The notes: a model not told the origin generated them from the sequence alone. A DNA stretch of 64,000 bases from Xanthobacter autotrophicus (GCF_005871085.1 NZ_VAUP01000015.1:372001-436000), one strand, 5' to 3'; positions 1 to 8,593 are shown, numbered from the stretch's first letter. Numbers and translations: made by a program.

Positions 1-744
1 GGCGGACTCTCGCGTTCCCTGCTCGGCATCGCCGGCCTGCTCGTCCTCCTGGCCTTGTGGTGGCTCGGCACGGATGTGCTGGCCGCACCCGGCAGCTTCG
101 CGCGGCGCTTCTCGCCCGCGAGCGCGTTCGCCAGTCTCGGCGGCCTGCTGCTTCACTCGGACCTTCCGATCCATGTCTATGTGAGCCTCCAGCGCATCTT
201 CATCGGCCTCGGCTTCGCGCTGGCCATCGGCGTGCCGCTGGGGCTCGCGGTGGGCACGTTCGGCGCACTGGAAGCGGCGACTACGCCGGCCTTCCAGTTC
301 CTGCGCATGATCTCGCCGCTCTCGTGGATGCCGCTGGCGGTGATGGTGTTCGGCGTAGGCGACCACCCCATCTATTTCCTGCTCGCCTTCGCCGCGGTGT
401 GGCCGATCCTGCTGTCCACAGCCGCCGGCGTGCGCCAGCTCGATCCGCGCTGGATCCTGCTTGCGAGGAGCCTTGCGGCGACGCGGTGGGAGATGCTCTC
501 GCGGGTAATCCTGCCGGGGGTGATGGGGCACATCCTCACCGGCGTGCGCCTCGCCATCGGCATCCTGTGGATCGTGCTTGTTCCGTGCGAGATGCTCGGG
601 GTCTCCGCCGGGCTCGGCTATTTCATCCTCGATACACGGGATCGCCTCGCCTATTCGGAGCTGATGGCCATGGTGCTGCTCATCGGCGTGCTCGGTTACG
701 CGCTCGACACCCTCGCCCGCACCCTCTGCCGCCGCTGGTCCTGA
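1..744 (+). CDS. ABC transporter permease, sulfonate/nitrate/taurine type (5' end outside window)
   Basis: This is an inner-membrane permease of the SsuC/TauC/NrtB family, which forms the channel of importers for sulfonates, taurine, nitrate or similar small anions. The reading frame is open from the first base, so the true start lies upstream of the window. At least five hydrophobic segments are visible. The cytoplasmic coupling loop that contacts the ATPase is present: the stretch around LARSLAATRWEMLSRVILP fits the EAA-loop consensus of the family (A--LGA-----F--I--P). The protein ends at TGA 742-744, which matches the usual C-terminus. Its ATPase and binding protein would be expected upstream. 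The decayed flavin monooxygenase just downstream suggests a former sulfur-scavenging locus, but the substrate cannot be read from the permease. Confidence 0.85.
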   Translation, partial: GGLSRSLLGIAGLLVLLALWWLGTDVLAAPGSFARRFSPASAFASLGGLLLHSDLPIHVYVSLQRIFIGLGFALAIGVPLGLAVGTFGALEAATTPAFQFLRMISPLSWMPLAVMVFGVGDHPIYFLLAFAAVWPILLSTAAGVRQLDPRWILLARSLAATRWEMLSRVILPGVMGHILTGVRLAIGILWIVLVPCEMLGVSAGLGYFILDTRDRLAYSELMAMVLLIGVLGYALDTLARTLCRRWS

Positions 745-766
745 GCGGCGGACGCGGTTGCGGCGC

Positions 767-937
767 CACCTTGTCCACGCAGCCGTCGAAGGTCTCGGTG
801 GCGAGCCATTCCTCCATCTCATCGGCGATGGACTGCGGCATTTCGACGAAGGATAGCCCGCCGTAGCCGCCAAACCGCTTGGCGCGCTGGCGCACGGTGA
901 GACTTTTCGCCACGGCGAGCGCCTCGGCCAATGGATT
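767..937 (-). pseudogene. C-terminal remnant of an LLM-class flavin-dependent monooxygenase (NtaA/SnaA/DszA type)
   Basis: On the minus strand about 55 residues resemble the C-terminus of NtaA/SnaA/DszA monooxygenases. They contain LTVRQ, a glycine-rich GGYGG and then SIADEMEEWL followed by a DG pair; the family typically shows GTPEQIADEMEEWF...ADGF here. A stop codon lies immediately upstream (complement of 938-940), so the roughly 380 N-terminal residues are missing. The tail after DG no longer follows the family. These enzymes use reduced flavin to oxidise organosulfur or aminopolycarboxylate substrates and often sit beside SsuC-like and Dpp-like transporters, which is the case here. I read it as a dead gene. 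Confidence rests on a short match only. Confidence 0.5.
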
Positions 938-1054
938 TCATTTTCCGAACAGGCCGTTATCGCCTGAGGCGCACCGAAACCGCGGAGGCGGTAGGCGGGC
1001 CTCCTCACCTCTGCTTGGGAGTCTGGTCGCCAGGCGTGGCTGGCGGCAGGGACC

Positions 1055-2032
1055 CTACTCCATGGCGAGGTGACAGGCGGCCGAATGCCCCGGTCCCACG
1101 GCTCGCAACTGCGGCCTGTCGGTACGGCACGCCGCTACGGCCATGGGGCAGCGCGTATGGAAAGCGCAGCCCGGCGGCGGTGCGTAGGGGCTCGGCAGGT
1201 CGCCGGCGAGCGGCGCGGCGCGGTGCGGGCCGCCATCGGTCCGCGGCACCGCGTCGAGCAGCGCTCGCGTATAGGGATGGGCCGGCGCGCGGAACAGGGT
1301 TTCGCGATCGGCCAGCTCGACGATGCGGCCGAGATACATCACCGCCACCCGGTCGCTCACATATTCCACCACCGACAGATCGTGGCTGATGAACAGGAAG
1401 GCGACGCCCAGCGCCTCCTGGAGGTCCGACAGCAGGTTCAGGATCTGCGCCTGCACCGATACGTCCAGCGCCGAGACCGGCTCGTCCAGCACCACCACGG
1501 CGGGATCAAGAGCCAGCGCGCGGGCGATGCCGATGCGCTGGCGCTGGCCGCCGGAGAACTGGTGCGGCGTGCGCTCGGCCGCGTCCTGCGGCAGGCCCAC
1601 CTTGTGCAGCAGGTCGCGGACCCGGGCCCGGCGTTCCTCCCGGGTGCCGACGGCGTGGATATGCAGCGGCTCGGCGATCAGCTCGCCCACGGTCCAGCGC
1701 GGATCAAGGGAGGCGAACGGATCCTGGAACACCATCTGCACCTTGCGCCGCGCGGTGCGCAGGCGGTGGCGCGGCACATGGGTGATGTCCTGCCCGGCGA
1801 GATGAATGCGGCCGCCCGCGGGCTCGATCAGCCGCACGATGGCGCGGCCCAGCGTGGACTTGCCGCAGCCGCTCTCGCCCACGAGGCCAAGCGTCTCGCC
1901 CGGCGCGATCGCGAGCGATACCCCGCTCACCGCCTGCACCGTGCCCCGTCCAGTCTGGAAGCGGATGGAGAGGTCCTCCACCTGAAGCACGGGATCAGGC
2001 GTCAAGGGCTTCACGCCGATGCTCTGGAACAT
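1055..2032 (-). CDS. Peptide/nickel-type ABC transporter ATP-binding protein, DppF/OppF family
   Basis: This is the second ATPase of a Dpp/Opp-type importer and powers uptake of short peptides or similar solutes. It shows Walker A GESGCGKST, the ABC signature FSGGQRQRIGIARAL, Walker B VVVLDEPVSALD, and the C-terminal oligopeptide domain with a cysteine-bearing FHTRCPMA motif. I start at ATG 2032 because GGAG lies six bases upstream, giving 325 residues, normal for DppF. A longer frame reaches 2083 but has no ribosome site. The gene overlaps the end of the upstream DppD-like gene by 38 bases, so the two are probably translationally coupled. It is the last gene of the six-gene operon running from 8259. 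Confidence 0.92.
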   Translation of the reverse strand: MFQSIGVKPLTPDPVLQVEDLSIRFQTGRGTVQAVSGVSLAIAPGETLGLVGESGCGKSTLGRAIVRLIEPAGGRIHLAGQDITHVPRHRLRTARRKVQMVFQDPFASLDPRWTVGELIAEPLHIHAVGTREERRARVRDLLHKVGLPQDAAERTPHQFSGGQRQRIGIARALALDPAVVVLDEPVSALDVSVQAQILNLLSDLQEALGVAFLFISHDLSVVEYVSDRVAVMYLGRIVELADRETLFRAPAHPYTRALLDAVPRTDGGPHRAAPLAGDLPSPYAPPPGCAFHTRCPMAVAACRTDRPQLRAVGPGHSAACHLAME

Positions 2033-3008
2033 GCACATCTCCGCTGCGCAGGCAGGCGACCGAGCCGCCGCCGGCCGCAACAAGGGGAGGAACCGCTACC
2101 GTGCAGGCCACCTCGGCCAGCGCGCAGCGCGGGGCGAAGGCGCAGCCGGACGGCCGGCCAGACAGGCTCGGCACCGTGCCCGGAATCTCGACCAGGCGCT
2201 GGCGCCCGAAGCGCCCCGAGCCGAGGCGTGGGCGGGCGGCGATGAGGCCGCGCGTGTAGGGATGCAGCGGACGGGCGAACAAGTCCGCCGTGGCGCGTTC
2301 CTCCACCTTGCGGCCGGCATACATCACCAGCACCCGATCTGCGTGCTGCGCCACCACGCCGAGGTCGTGGGTGATGAGCACCACGGCGGTGCCGCTCTCC
2401 CGCTTCAGCTCGTCCATGAGGTCGAGGATCTGCGCCTGGATGGTGACGTCGAGGGCCGTGGTGGGCTCGTCCGCCACCAGCACGGCGGGCGAGAGCGCCA
2501 GCGCCATGGCGATCATCACCCGCTGGCGCATGCCGCCGGACAGCCGGTGCGGGAAATCCGAAAAACGGCGGCGTGCGTCGGGAATGTGGACACGCTCCAG
2601 CAAAGCGATGGCCCGGTCGCGGGCGGCGGCGCGGCCGACCCTCTCATGCTCAAGGATCGCCTCCATGATCTGCTCGCCGATGGTCAGCACCGGATTCAGC
2701 GCCGTCATCGGCTCCTGGAAGATCATGGCGATGCGGGCGCCGCGCACCTTGCGCAGCTCCGCCTCCGACAAAGCCGCGAGATCGCGCCCCTCCAGCCGCA
2801 CGCGGCCGCCGTCGATGCGCCCGGGCGGTGGCACAAGGCCCAGCAGGGACAGGGCAGTGATGGACTTGCCGCAGCCGCTCTCGCCGACGATGGCCAGCGT
2901 CTCGCCGCGGTCGACGGCGAAGGAGAGGTCGTGGACCGCGCGGCGCGTGGTGCGGCCGCTGGCAAAGGCGATGGACAGGTTCTCCACCGCCAGAACAGGC
3001 TCGCTCAT
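1995..3008 (-). CDS. Peptide-type ABC transporter ATP-binding protein, DppD/OppD family
   Basis: This is the first ATPase of the Dpp/Opp-type importer. It carries Walker A GESGCGKS, the signature LSGGMRQRVMIAMAL, Walker B VLVADEPTTALD and the C-terminal oligopeptide domain with FAPRCALAE. I start at ATG 3008, where an AAGGGGG ribosome site precedes it. This ATG overlaps the stop of the upstream permease in an ATGA arrangement. The open frame continues to 3392, but that extension is only a shadow of the permease gene. The product is 337 residues, a normal length. With the DppF-like ATPase it would form the heterodimeric motor beneath the DppB/DppC-like permeases. Confidence 0.92.
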   Translation of the reverse strand: MSEPVLAVENLSIAFASGRTTRRAVHDLSFAVDRGETLAIVGESGCGKSITALSLLGLVPPPGRIDGGRVRLEGRDLAALSEAELRKVRGARIAMIFQEPMTALNPVLTIGEQIMEAILEHERVGRAAARDRAIALLERVHIPDARRRFSDFPHRLSGGMRQRVMIAMALALSPAVLVADEPTTALDVTIQAQILDLMDELKRESGTAVVLITHDLGVVAQHADRVLVMYAGRKVEERATADLFARPLHPYTRGLIAARPRLGSGRFGRQRLVEIPGTVPSLSGRPSGCAFAPRCALAEVACTVAVPPLVAAGGGSVACLRSGDVHVPEHRREALDA

Positions 3009-3895
3009 CGCCGCGCCCCCTTGGGGTTCAGGGCGTCGTTGAGGCCGTCGCCGAGCAGGTTCAGCGCCAGCACGGCGGCGACGATGGCGAGCCCCGGCAG
3101 GGTCGCCACGTACCAGTCGGTGCGCAGCACCTCGCGCCCGGCCCCCACCATGCCGCCCCAGCTCACCACGTTGGGATCCCCGAGGCCGAGGAAGGCGAGG
3201 GAGGATTCGGTGAGGATGGCGCTCGCCACCAGGATGGAGGCGGAGACGATCACCGGCGCCAGCGTGTTGGGCAAGATGTGGAGCAGGATGATGCGCCCGT
3301 CCGATGCGCCGAGCGCGATGGAGGCCGCCACCATTTCCCCGTGCCGCAGCTTCAGCACCTCCGCGCGCACCAGCCGCGCCAGGCTCGGCCATGCGGTGAT
3401 GCCGATGGCGAAGGTGATGGTGGGAATGGACGGCTGCAGGATCGCCACGATGGCGAGGGCGAACAGGAACGGCGGCACGGTCTGGAACAGCTCGGTGACG
3501 CGCATGAGGCCAGCGTCAAGGCGCCCGCCGTAATAGCCCGAGACCGCGCCGGTGGTGACGCCGATCACCAGCGACACCAGCGTCGCCACCGCGCCGATGA
3601 GCAGGGACACCCGCGCCCCGTGGAAAATGCCGGAGGCGATGTCGCGCCCGAGCATGTCGGTGCCCAGTGGATAGGCCGCATCCTGCCCCGGCCAGAGAAA
3701 GGGCTGGGCCACCATGTCCAGCGGGTCGTCGGGATAGACGATGTCGGCCGACGCCGCCATGGCGATGATGAGCGCGAAGAAGATGAGCCCCACCACCGCC
3801 GACGGGCGCCGCAGCAGGCGACGTAGCAGGGTGTCGCGGGGCGCGGCGGCCGCCTGGGACGAAACGGGCGGCGAGGCGAAATCGAGGAGAGCCAT
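3005..3895 (-). CDS. Peptide-type ABC transporter permease, DppC/OppC family
   Basis: This inner-membrane permease is one half of the Dpp/Opp-type channel. It has the short cytoplasmic N-terminus typical of DppC and an N-terminal membrane segment (LIFFALIIAMAAS). The region YPLGTDMLGRDIASGIFHGARVS opens the family's core; its key feature is the GTD-x-x-GRD signature. The EAA loop lies near ASIALGASDGRIILLHILPN. The ATG at 3895 has a strong GAGGAGG seven bases upstream; a TTG two codons earlier is less likely. The product is 296 residues. The gene lies 12 bases after the DppB-like gene and overlaps the DppD-like gene by four bases. Confidence 0.92.
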   Translation of the reverse strand: MALLDFASPPVSSQAAAAPRDTLLRRLLRRPSAVVGLIFFALIIAMAASADIVYPDDPLDMVAQPFLWPGQDAAYPLGTDMLGRDIASGIFHGARVSLLIGAVATLVSLVIGVTTGAVSGYYGGRLDAGLMRVTELFQTVPPFLFALAIVAILQPSIPTITFAIGITAWPSLARLVRAEVLKLRHGEMVAASIALGASDGRIILLHILPNTLAPVIVSASILVASAILTESSLAFLGLGDPNVVSWGGMVGAGREVLRTDWYVATLPGLAIVAAVLALNLLGDGLNDALNPKGARR

Positions 3896-3907
3896 GCTCA
3901 AGCCTCC

Positions 3908-4876
3908 TCAGCTCAGCTCGATGCGCGGATCGAGCACCGTATAGGCGAGATCCACCGCGAGATTGACGAAGACCACCACCACCGACGAGCAGAACAGGAT
4001 GCCCAGCAGCAGGTTGAGGTCGCGCTGGAACAGCGCCTCGAAGGCGAGCCGGCCGAGGCCCGGCCAAGCGAACACCGTCTCCACCAGGATGGCCCCGCCG
4101 AGGATGGAGCCGAGCTGCACGCCCAGCGTCGTCACGATGGGCAACAGCGCATTGCGCAGCACGTGGCGCAAGGCGATGCGCCGGGGCCGCACCCCCTTCG
4201 CCCGCGCCGTGCGTACGAAATCCTGCCCGTAGACCTCCAGCATGGAGGCGCGCATGAGGCGGGTGTAGATGGCCAGGTAGAACAGGCCCAGCGTCAGCGC
4301 CGGCAAGATGAGATGCTGGGCCACGTCGGCCGCATAGCCGAGGCCGGTGAGGCCGGATTCGATGCTGGCCATGCCACCCACGGGCAGCCAGTCGAGCAGC
4401 ACCGAGAATACCACCACCAGCATCACGCCGATCCAGAACACGGGCGTGGCATAGAACACCAGCGCGACCGAGGAGATCACCGTGTCCGCGAGCCGGCCGG
4501 CATGGCGCGCGGCGAGGAAGCCCAGCGTGCCGCCGACGCTGACCGCGAAGGCGATGGAGGTGCCCATGAGCAGCAGGGTGGCCGGCAGGCGCAGGGCGAT
4601 CAGCTCCGAAACCGGCATGCCCTGCCGGAAGGAATAGCCGAGATTGAGCGTCAGTACATTCTTCAGATACGACAGGAATTGTACATAGAGCGGCTGGTCG
4701 AGGCCGAACTGCTGGCGCAGGGCCGCCATGTATTCGGGCGTCGCCGAGCCTGCCTCTCCCGCCATCACCTGCGCCGCATCGCCGGGGGCGAGGCGGAGCA
4801 GGAAGAAGTTGATGACGGCGATGCCGATGATCACGAAGGCGATCTGCCCGAGCGACCGCTTCAGGTACCGTGCCAC
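3908..4876 (-). CDS. Peptide-type ABC transporter permease, DppB/OppB family
   Basis: This is the other permease of the Dpp/Opp-type importer, 322 residues. The N-terminal membrane segment (LGQIAFVIIGIAVINFFLLRLAPGD) ends in the RLAPGD motif that marks DppB proteins. An intervening periplasmic region follows, with a GLDQPLYVQFLSYL-like stretch, then the transport domain with at least five further helices. The EAA loop is near VRTARAKGVRPRRIALRHVLRNALLP. It begins three bases after the stop of the substrate-binding protein gene at 4880, so it is clearly co-transcribed with it. Family assignment is secure; the substrate is not determined by this subunit. Confidence 0.92.
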   Translation of the reverse strand: MARYLKRSLGQIAFVIIGIAVINFFLLRLAPGDAAQVMAGEAGSATPEYMAALRQQFGLDQPLYVQFLSYLKNVLTLNLGYSFRQGMPVSELIALRLPATLLLMGTSIAFAVSVGGTLGFLAARHAGRLADTVISSVALVFYATPVFWIGVMLVVVFSVLLDWLPVGGMASIESGLTGLGYAADVAQHLILPALTLGLFYLAIYTRLMRASMLEVYGQDFVRTARAKGVRPRRIALRHVLRNALLPIVTTLGVQLGSILGGAILVETVFAWPGLGRLAFEALFQRDLNLLLGILFCSSVVVVFVNLAVDLAYTVLDPRIELS

Positions 4877-4879
4877 GCC

Positions 4880-6520
4880 TCAGTTCCCCTTCGGCGCGTC
4901 GGCGTTCGGCCCATCGAACCAGGCGTTGCGGAGCGAGGAATAGACCTGGTCGCCCTGCTCCACCGCGCCCTTCAGGTTGGCGGCATGCACGGTGAAGAAC
5001 TTCAGCTCCAGGAGCGGCAGGGTGGGCACATCGCGTTGCACGATCTGCTGGAAGGCTCGGAAATCGGCGGCGCGGGCCTGCGGATTGCCTTCCACCGCCG
5101 CCCTTTCGATGAGCGCATCGACCTGCGCATTGCGATAGCCCGAGCCGTTGGTCCACGGCGTCTTGGTGCCGAGCCAGCCGGACCAGTATTCGCGCACGAC
5201 GCCGATCTGCGGATCTGGGAAGGCGGCGTTGTAGGAGGAGGAGATGTCGAAGTCGCGGTCGGCATAGACGCGCTTGATGAAGGCGCCGCTGTCCTGGGCG
5301 CGGATCGCCACCTCGATGCCCACGCGCTTGAGCGCCTGCTTCAGGAATTCGCCGGTGCGGCGATAATCGTCGCCATAGGGCAGGAAATCGTGGGTGAGCG
5401 CGAAGCGAACGCCATCCGTCCCCCGCTTGAAGCCGGCCTCTTCCAGCAGGGCCTCGGCCTTCTTGGGATCGAACGGATAGGTCGGCACGCTCGGGTCATG
5501 GAAGGCAGTGAGCGTGGAGGGAATGGGGCTGACGGCCGGCTTGCCGTAGCCGAACCACACCACCTTGGCCAGCGCCGCCTTGTCCACTGCATGGGCGATG
5601 GCCTGGCGCACCCGCACGTCCTTCAGATAGGGGTTCTCCACGTTCAGGTCGAAATAGAGCACCGGCGACAGCCATTCATAGCCGCGCGTCTCCACCTTCA
5701 GGTTGGGCAAGGCGGCGAGGCGCTCCACGTCGCGGAACGGCACGGGATTGAACGGCGCATATTGCACCTCGCCCTTCTCGATGGCCGCCGCGCGGGCCGC
5801 CGCATCGGGAATGACGCGGAACACCAGCTTGTCGAGATAGGGCTTGCCGGCATCCCAATAGGCCGGGTTGCGCTCGAGCACGAGATATTCGCCCTTGCGC
5901 CACTCCTTGAAGACGAAGGGACCGGTGCCCACCGGCTTGTTATTGTAGGGGTTGTTGAGAATATCCGTGCCTTCGTAGAGGTGCTTCGGCAGGATCGGCG
6001 CGCCGACGCCGTTGAGCACGGAGAAGATCGGCAGCGACGGCTTGGAGAATTTCAGCACTACCGTGTGGTCGTCTGGCGTTTCCACGGCGGAGACGTTCTC
6101 GAACAGCGCCTTGTTGCGCGGATGGATGGTCTTCCACACATTCTCCAGCGACCATTTCACGTCGCTCGCCGTGAACGGCTTGCCGTCGTGCCAGGTGACA
6201 CCCTTGCGCAGGTGGAAGGTGATGGTGAGGCCATCGGGGGCCACCTCCCAGCTTTCGGCGAGCTGCGGCGCCGGCTTCAGGTCGAACCCGTAGGTGACGA
6301 GGCCGTCGAACACATTGCCCGCCACCACCTGGGTCGGCTGGGCGACATTCGCCACCGGCGTCAGGGTCACCGGCTCCGGCTGGAGGATGATGGAGAGGGT
6401 CCCGCCCCGCACCGGAGCATCGGTGGCCGCTGCGGCCTGGAGGTGCGTCGGGCCGACCGACGCGGCAAGCGCGAGGGCCGAGGCGGCGGCAAGGAAACGG
6501 CGGCGGGAGAAAGGAGCCAT
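4880..6520 (-). CDS. Extracellular solute-binding protein family 5 (first of a tandem pair), Tat-exported
   Basis: This periplasmic binding protein delivers solute to the Dpp/Opp-type permease. The N-terminus from ATG 6520 contains SRRRFLAAASALALAASV, a textbook twin-arginine motif (S-R-R-x-F-L) with a short hydrophobic core. It is therefore predicted to be exported folded by the Tat system. The mature part has the SBP_bac_5 features WEVAPDGLTITFHLRKGVTWHDG and VGTGPFVFKEW. An upstream in-frame extension to 6574 would bury the Tat signal, so I reject it. The product is 546 residues. It is clearly paralogous to the next gene upstream; both share the LPKHLYEGTDILNNPYNN block. Ligand specificity cannot be read from sequence. 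Confidence 0.9.
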   Translation of the reverse strand: MAPFSRRRFLAAASALALAASVGPTHLQAAAATDAPVRGGTLSIILQPEPVTLTPVANVAQPTQVVAGNVFDGLVTYGFDLKPAPQLAESWEVAPDGLTITFHLRKGVTWHDGKPFTASDVKWSLENVWKTIHPRNKALFENVSAVETPDDHTVVLKFSKPSLPIFSVLNGVGAPILPKHLYEGTDILNNPYNNKPVGTGPFVFKEWRKGEYLVLERNPAYWDAGKPYLDKLVFRVIPDAAARAAAIEKGEVQYAPFNPVPFRDVERLAALPNLKVETRGYEWLSPVLYFDLNVENPYLKDVRVRQAIAHAVDKAALAKVVWFGYGKPAVSPIPSTLTAFHDPSVPTYPFDPKKAEALLEEAGFKRGTDGVRFALTHDFLPYGDDYRRTGEFLKQALKRVGIEVAIRAQDSGAFIKRVYADRDFDISSSYNAAFPDPQIGVVREYWSGWLGTKTPWTNGSGYRNAQVDALIERAAVEGNPQARAADFRAFQQIVQRDVPTLPLLELKFFTVHAANLKGAVEQGDQVYSSLRNAWFDGPNADAPKGN

Positions 6521-6548
6521 GGCAGTGTCTCGGACATGAAAAGAAGCG

Positions 6549-6573
6549 GCCGTCCGGACGAACCGGACGGCCA
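6549..6573 (-). terminator. Strong intra-operon stem-loop between the two binding-protein genes
   Basis: A perfect 10-bp inverted repeat (GGCCGTCCGG / CCGGACGGCC) with a five-base loop lies in the 68-base gap between the paired binding-protein genes. On the transcribed minus strand it is followed by GCTTCTTTTC, a weak uridine-rich tail. It could be a leaky terminator, or a 3' stabiliser that raises the amount of the first binding-protein mRNA over the rest of the operon. Confidence 0.6.
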
Positions 6574-6588
6574 AGTTTCGGGAGAAAC

Positions 6589-8259
6589 TCAGTTGGACTT
6601 GGGGGTGTCGGCCTTCGCTTCCGTCGGCTTGCCGTCGTCAATCCAGAAATCGCGGAACGAGCCATACACCTGGTCGCCGCTTGCCTTCGGGTGCTTGAGG
6701 TTGGCGGCCTCCACCGTGAAGAACTTCAGCTCGACCAGCGGCAGGGTGGGAAGATCGGTCAGCACGGTCTTCTGCAGGTCCTTGAACAGCTGGATGCGCT
6801 TTTCCGGGTCGCCCTCGCCTTGGGTGGCGGAGATCAGCGCATCCACCTTGTCGTTGCGATAGCCCGAGCCGTTGGTCCAGGGAATGTTCTTGCCGATGGA
6901 GCCGGACCAGTAGGCGCGGTTCACGCCCACCTGCGGATCGGAGAAGGCCGCGAACCAGGTGATGGAGATGTCGAAGTCGCGGTCGCCATAGACGCGGCGG
7001 GTAAAGGCGGCAGTATCCTGCGAGCGGACATTGGCCTCCACGCCCACGCGCTTCAGCGCCTGCTTCAGGTATTCGGCGGTGCGCTTGTAGTCGTCGCCAT
7101 AGGGGATGTAGTCGATATCGAGGGTGAAGCGGGCGCCGTCCGGCCCGCGCTTGTAGCCGGCCGCGTCCAGCAGCGCCTCGGCCTTTTTGGGATCGTAGTC
7201 ATAGGCGATGCCGCCGGCATCGTGGAAGGCAGCGAGGGTCGAGGGAATGGGGCTGGTCGCAGGCTTGGCGAAGCCGAACCACACCACCTTGGAGATGGCG
7301 TTGCGGTCGATGGCCTGGGCCAGCGCCTGACGCACCTTCACGTCCTTGAGGGGGCCGCGCTCCACGTTGAAGTCGGCGAACAGCCAGGGGGAAAGCCACT
7401 CATAGCCTTCGGTGGAAACCCGCAGGTTGGGCAGCTTGGCGAGGCGCTCGGCGTCCTTCAGCGGCACCGGGCTCAGCACGCCCCACTGCACCTCGCCCTT
7501 CTCCAGCGCTGCGGAGCGCGCGGCGGCGTCGGGGATCACGCGGAAGACCACGCGGTCGAGATAGGGCTTGCCCTTGTCCCAATATTCGGGATTGCGCTCC
7601 AGCACGATATAATTGCCGCGGCTCCATTCCTTGAAGACGAACGGCCCGGTGCCCACCGGCTTGTTGTTGTAGGGATTGTTGAGGATGTCGGTGCCCTCGT
7701 AGAGGTGCTTGGGCAGCACCTGGGCGCCGTTGGAATTCAGCGAGGACAGGATCGCCACCGAGGGTTGGCTGAGGTGCAGCACCACGGTGCGGTCGTCCGG
7801 CGCGTCCACCGAGGTGACCTTCGCGAAGATGGCCTGGTTGCGTGGGTGGATCTTCTTCCACACCTCCTCCAGCGTCCACTTCACGTCGGCGGAGGTGAAG
7901 GGCTTGCCGTCGTGCCATTTCACCCCGTCCCGCAGGTGCAGGGTGAAGGTCAGGCCGTCCTTCGAGGTCTCCCAGCTCTCGGCCAGGGCCGGCACCGCCT
8001 TGAGGTTGGCGTCATAGTCCACAAGACCGTCGAAGATGGAGCCGGTGACGATGCCTGTGGGCGCCGCCGTGTTGAGCGCGGCGGTGAGAATGACAGGCTC
8101 GGGCTGGATGATGGCGGTGAGGGTTCCGCCGGCCTTGGGCGGGGCGGACGCATCCCGGGCGTCCTGTGCGGCGGCGAGGCCGGCTGAGACCACCAACGCC
8201 ACAGCCGCCCCTGCGACGGCTTTCCAGAGCCCGATATGCACCATGTTCCAAGTCCCCAT
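6589..8259 (-). CDS. Extracellular solute-binding protein family 5 (second paralogue, promoter-proximal)
   Basis: This is the first gene of the importer operon and encodes a 556-residue periplasmic binding protein. Its N-terminus has a Sec-type signal: a hydrophobic stretch AVAGAAVALVVSAGL ending in AAAQ, the likely cleavage site. Unlike its paralogue downstream it has no twin arginine. Core motifs include WETSKDGLTFTLHLRDGVKWHDG and VGTGPFVFKEW. The ATG at 8259 has AAGGTG four bases upstream. The two binding proteins align along their whole length, so a tandem duplication is likely. The switch from Sec to Tat export between them is unusual. Having two may widen the solute range of one permease. 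Confidence 0.9.
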   Translation of the reverse strand: MGTWNMVHIGLWKAVAGAAVALVVSAGLAAAQDARDASAPPKAGGTLTAIIQPEPVILTAALNTAAPTGIVTGSIFDGLVDYDANLKAVPALAESWETSKDGLTFTLHLRDGVKWHDGKPFTSADVKWTLEEVWKKIHPRNQAIFAKVTSVDAPDDRTVVLHLSQPSVAILSSLNSNGAQVLPKHLYEGTDILNNPYNNKPVGTGPFVFKEWSRGNYIVLERNPEYWDKGKPYLDRVVFRVIPDAAARSAALEKGEVQWGVLSPVPLKDAERLAKLPNLRVSTEGYEWLSPWLFADFNVERGPLKDVKVRQALAQAIDRNAISKVVWFGFAKPATSPIPSTLAAFHDAGGIAYDYDPKKAEALLDAAGYKRGPDGARFTLDIDYIPYGDDYKRTAEYLKQALKRVGVEANVRSQDTAAFTRRVYGDRDFDISITWFAAFSDPQVGVNRAYWSGSIGKNIPWTNGSGYRNDKVDALISATQGEGDPEKRIQLFKDLQKTVLTDLPTLPLVELKFFTVEAANLKHPKASGDQVYGSFRDFWIDDGKPTEAKADTPKSN

Positions 8260-8285
8260 TTCACACCTTGTACTTGCTAATTACA

Positions 8286-8315
8286 AGGATAACCGGGGTC
8301 GAATTATTTAGTCAA
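8286..8315 (-). promoter_or_regulatory. Candidate sigma-70-type promoter of the peptide-importer operon
   Basis: On the minus strand TTGACT (8310-8315) and TATCCT (8286-8291) are separated by 18 bases. They lie about 27 bases upstream of the ATG at 8259. The surrounding 60 bases are markedly AT-rich compared with neighbouring DNA. This is motif reading only. Confidence 0.45.
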
Positions 8316-8392
8316 TATAATCTACCGTTTTTATATATTAAACGACAAGCCAAGGTGACAGGCGTTCGAGCTGCACCTTCAGGGAGGACGCC

Positions 8393-8593
8393 ATGACCGC
8401 CGCAAGTCTCACCGCGTCCGCCCACCCTCTGGCGTTTGCCGGAGCGTCCACCCAGACCTGCAAGGTGAGCACTCAGGGCTGTCCCGGTCCTGAACGACGG
8501 CGGCACACAAGCCATCGCTCAGGCGCGTCAGCGTCCTGCCCGAGGCGGCAGATCACAACCATCCCGGCGCGCGGGACATCTGGTCAGAGCTGA
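8393..8593 (+). CDS. Short open frame of unknown function, possibly the 5' remnant of a broken gene
   Basis: The frame encodes 66 residues with no family I recognise. The only thing in its favour is an excellent ribosome site, AGGGAGGA, four bases before ATG 8393. The first 35 residues look like ordinary protein; the rest is arginine- and serine-rich as in shadow frames. This would fit a true gene start cut short by a frameshift or deletion. Another disrupted gene lies 100 bases downstream. Confidence 0.25.
   Translation: MTAASLTASAHPLAFAGASTQTCKVSTQGCPGPERRRHTSHRSGASASCPRRQITTIPARGTSGQS

Noticed and set aside
3009-3392. N-terminal extension of the DppD-like ATPase
   Set aside because: It is Arg/Gly/His-rich translation of the overlapping permease gene; ATG 3008 with its ribosome site fits the family start.
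3516-5156. Minus-strand frame of 546 codons in another phase
   Set aside because: It overlaps the DppC- and DppB-like genes on the same strand and consists of Arg/Ala/Gly-rich out-of-frame translation.
4163-6862. Plus-strand open frame of 899 codons
   Set aside because: It is antisense to the DppB-like permease and binding-protein genes, whose reading is certain, and has a low-complexity composition without any family.
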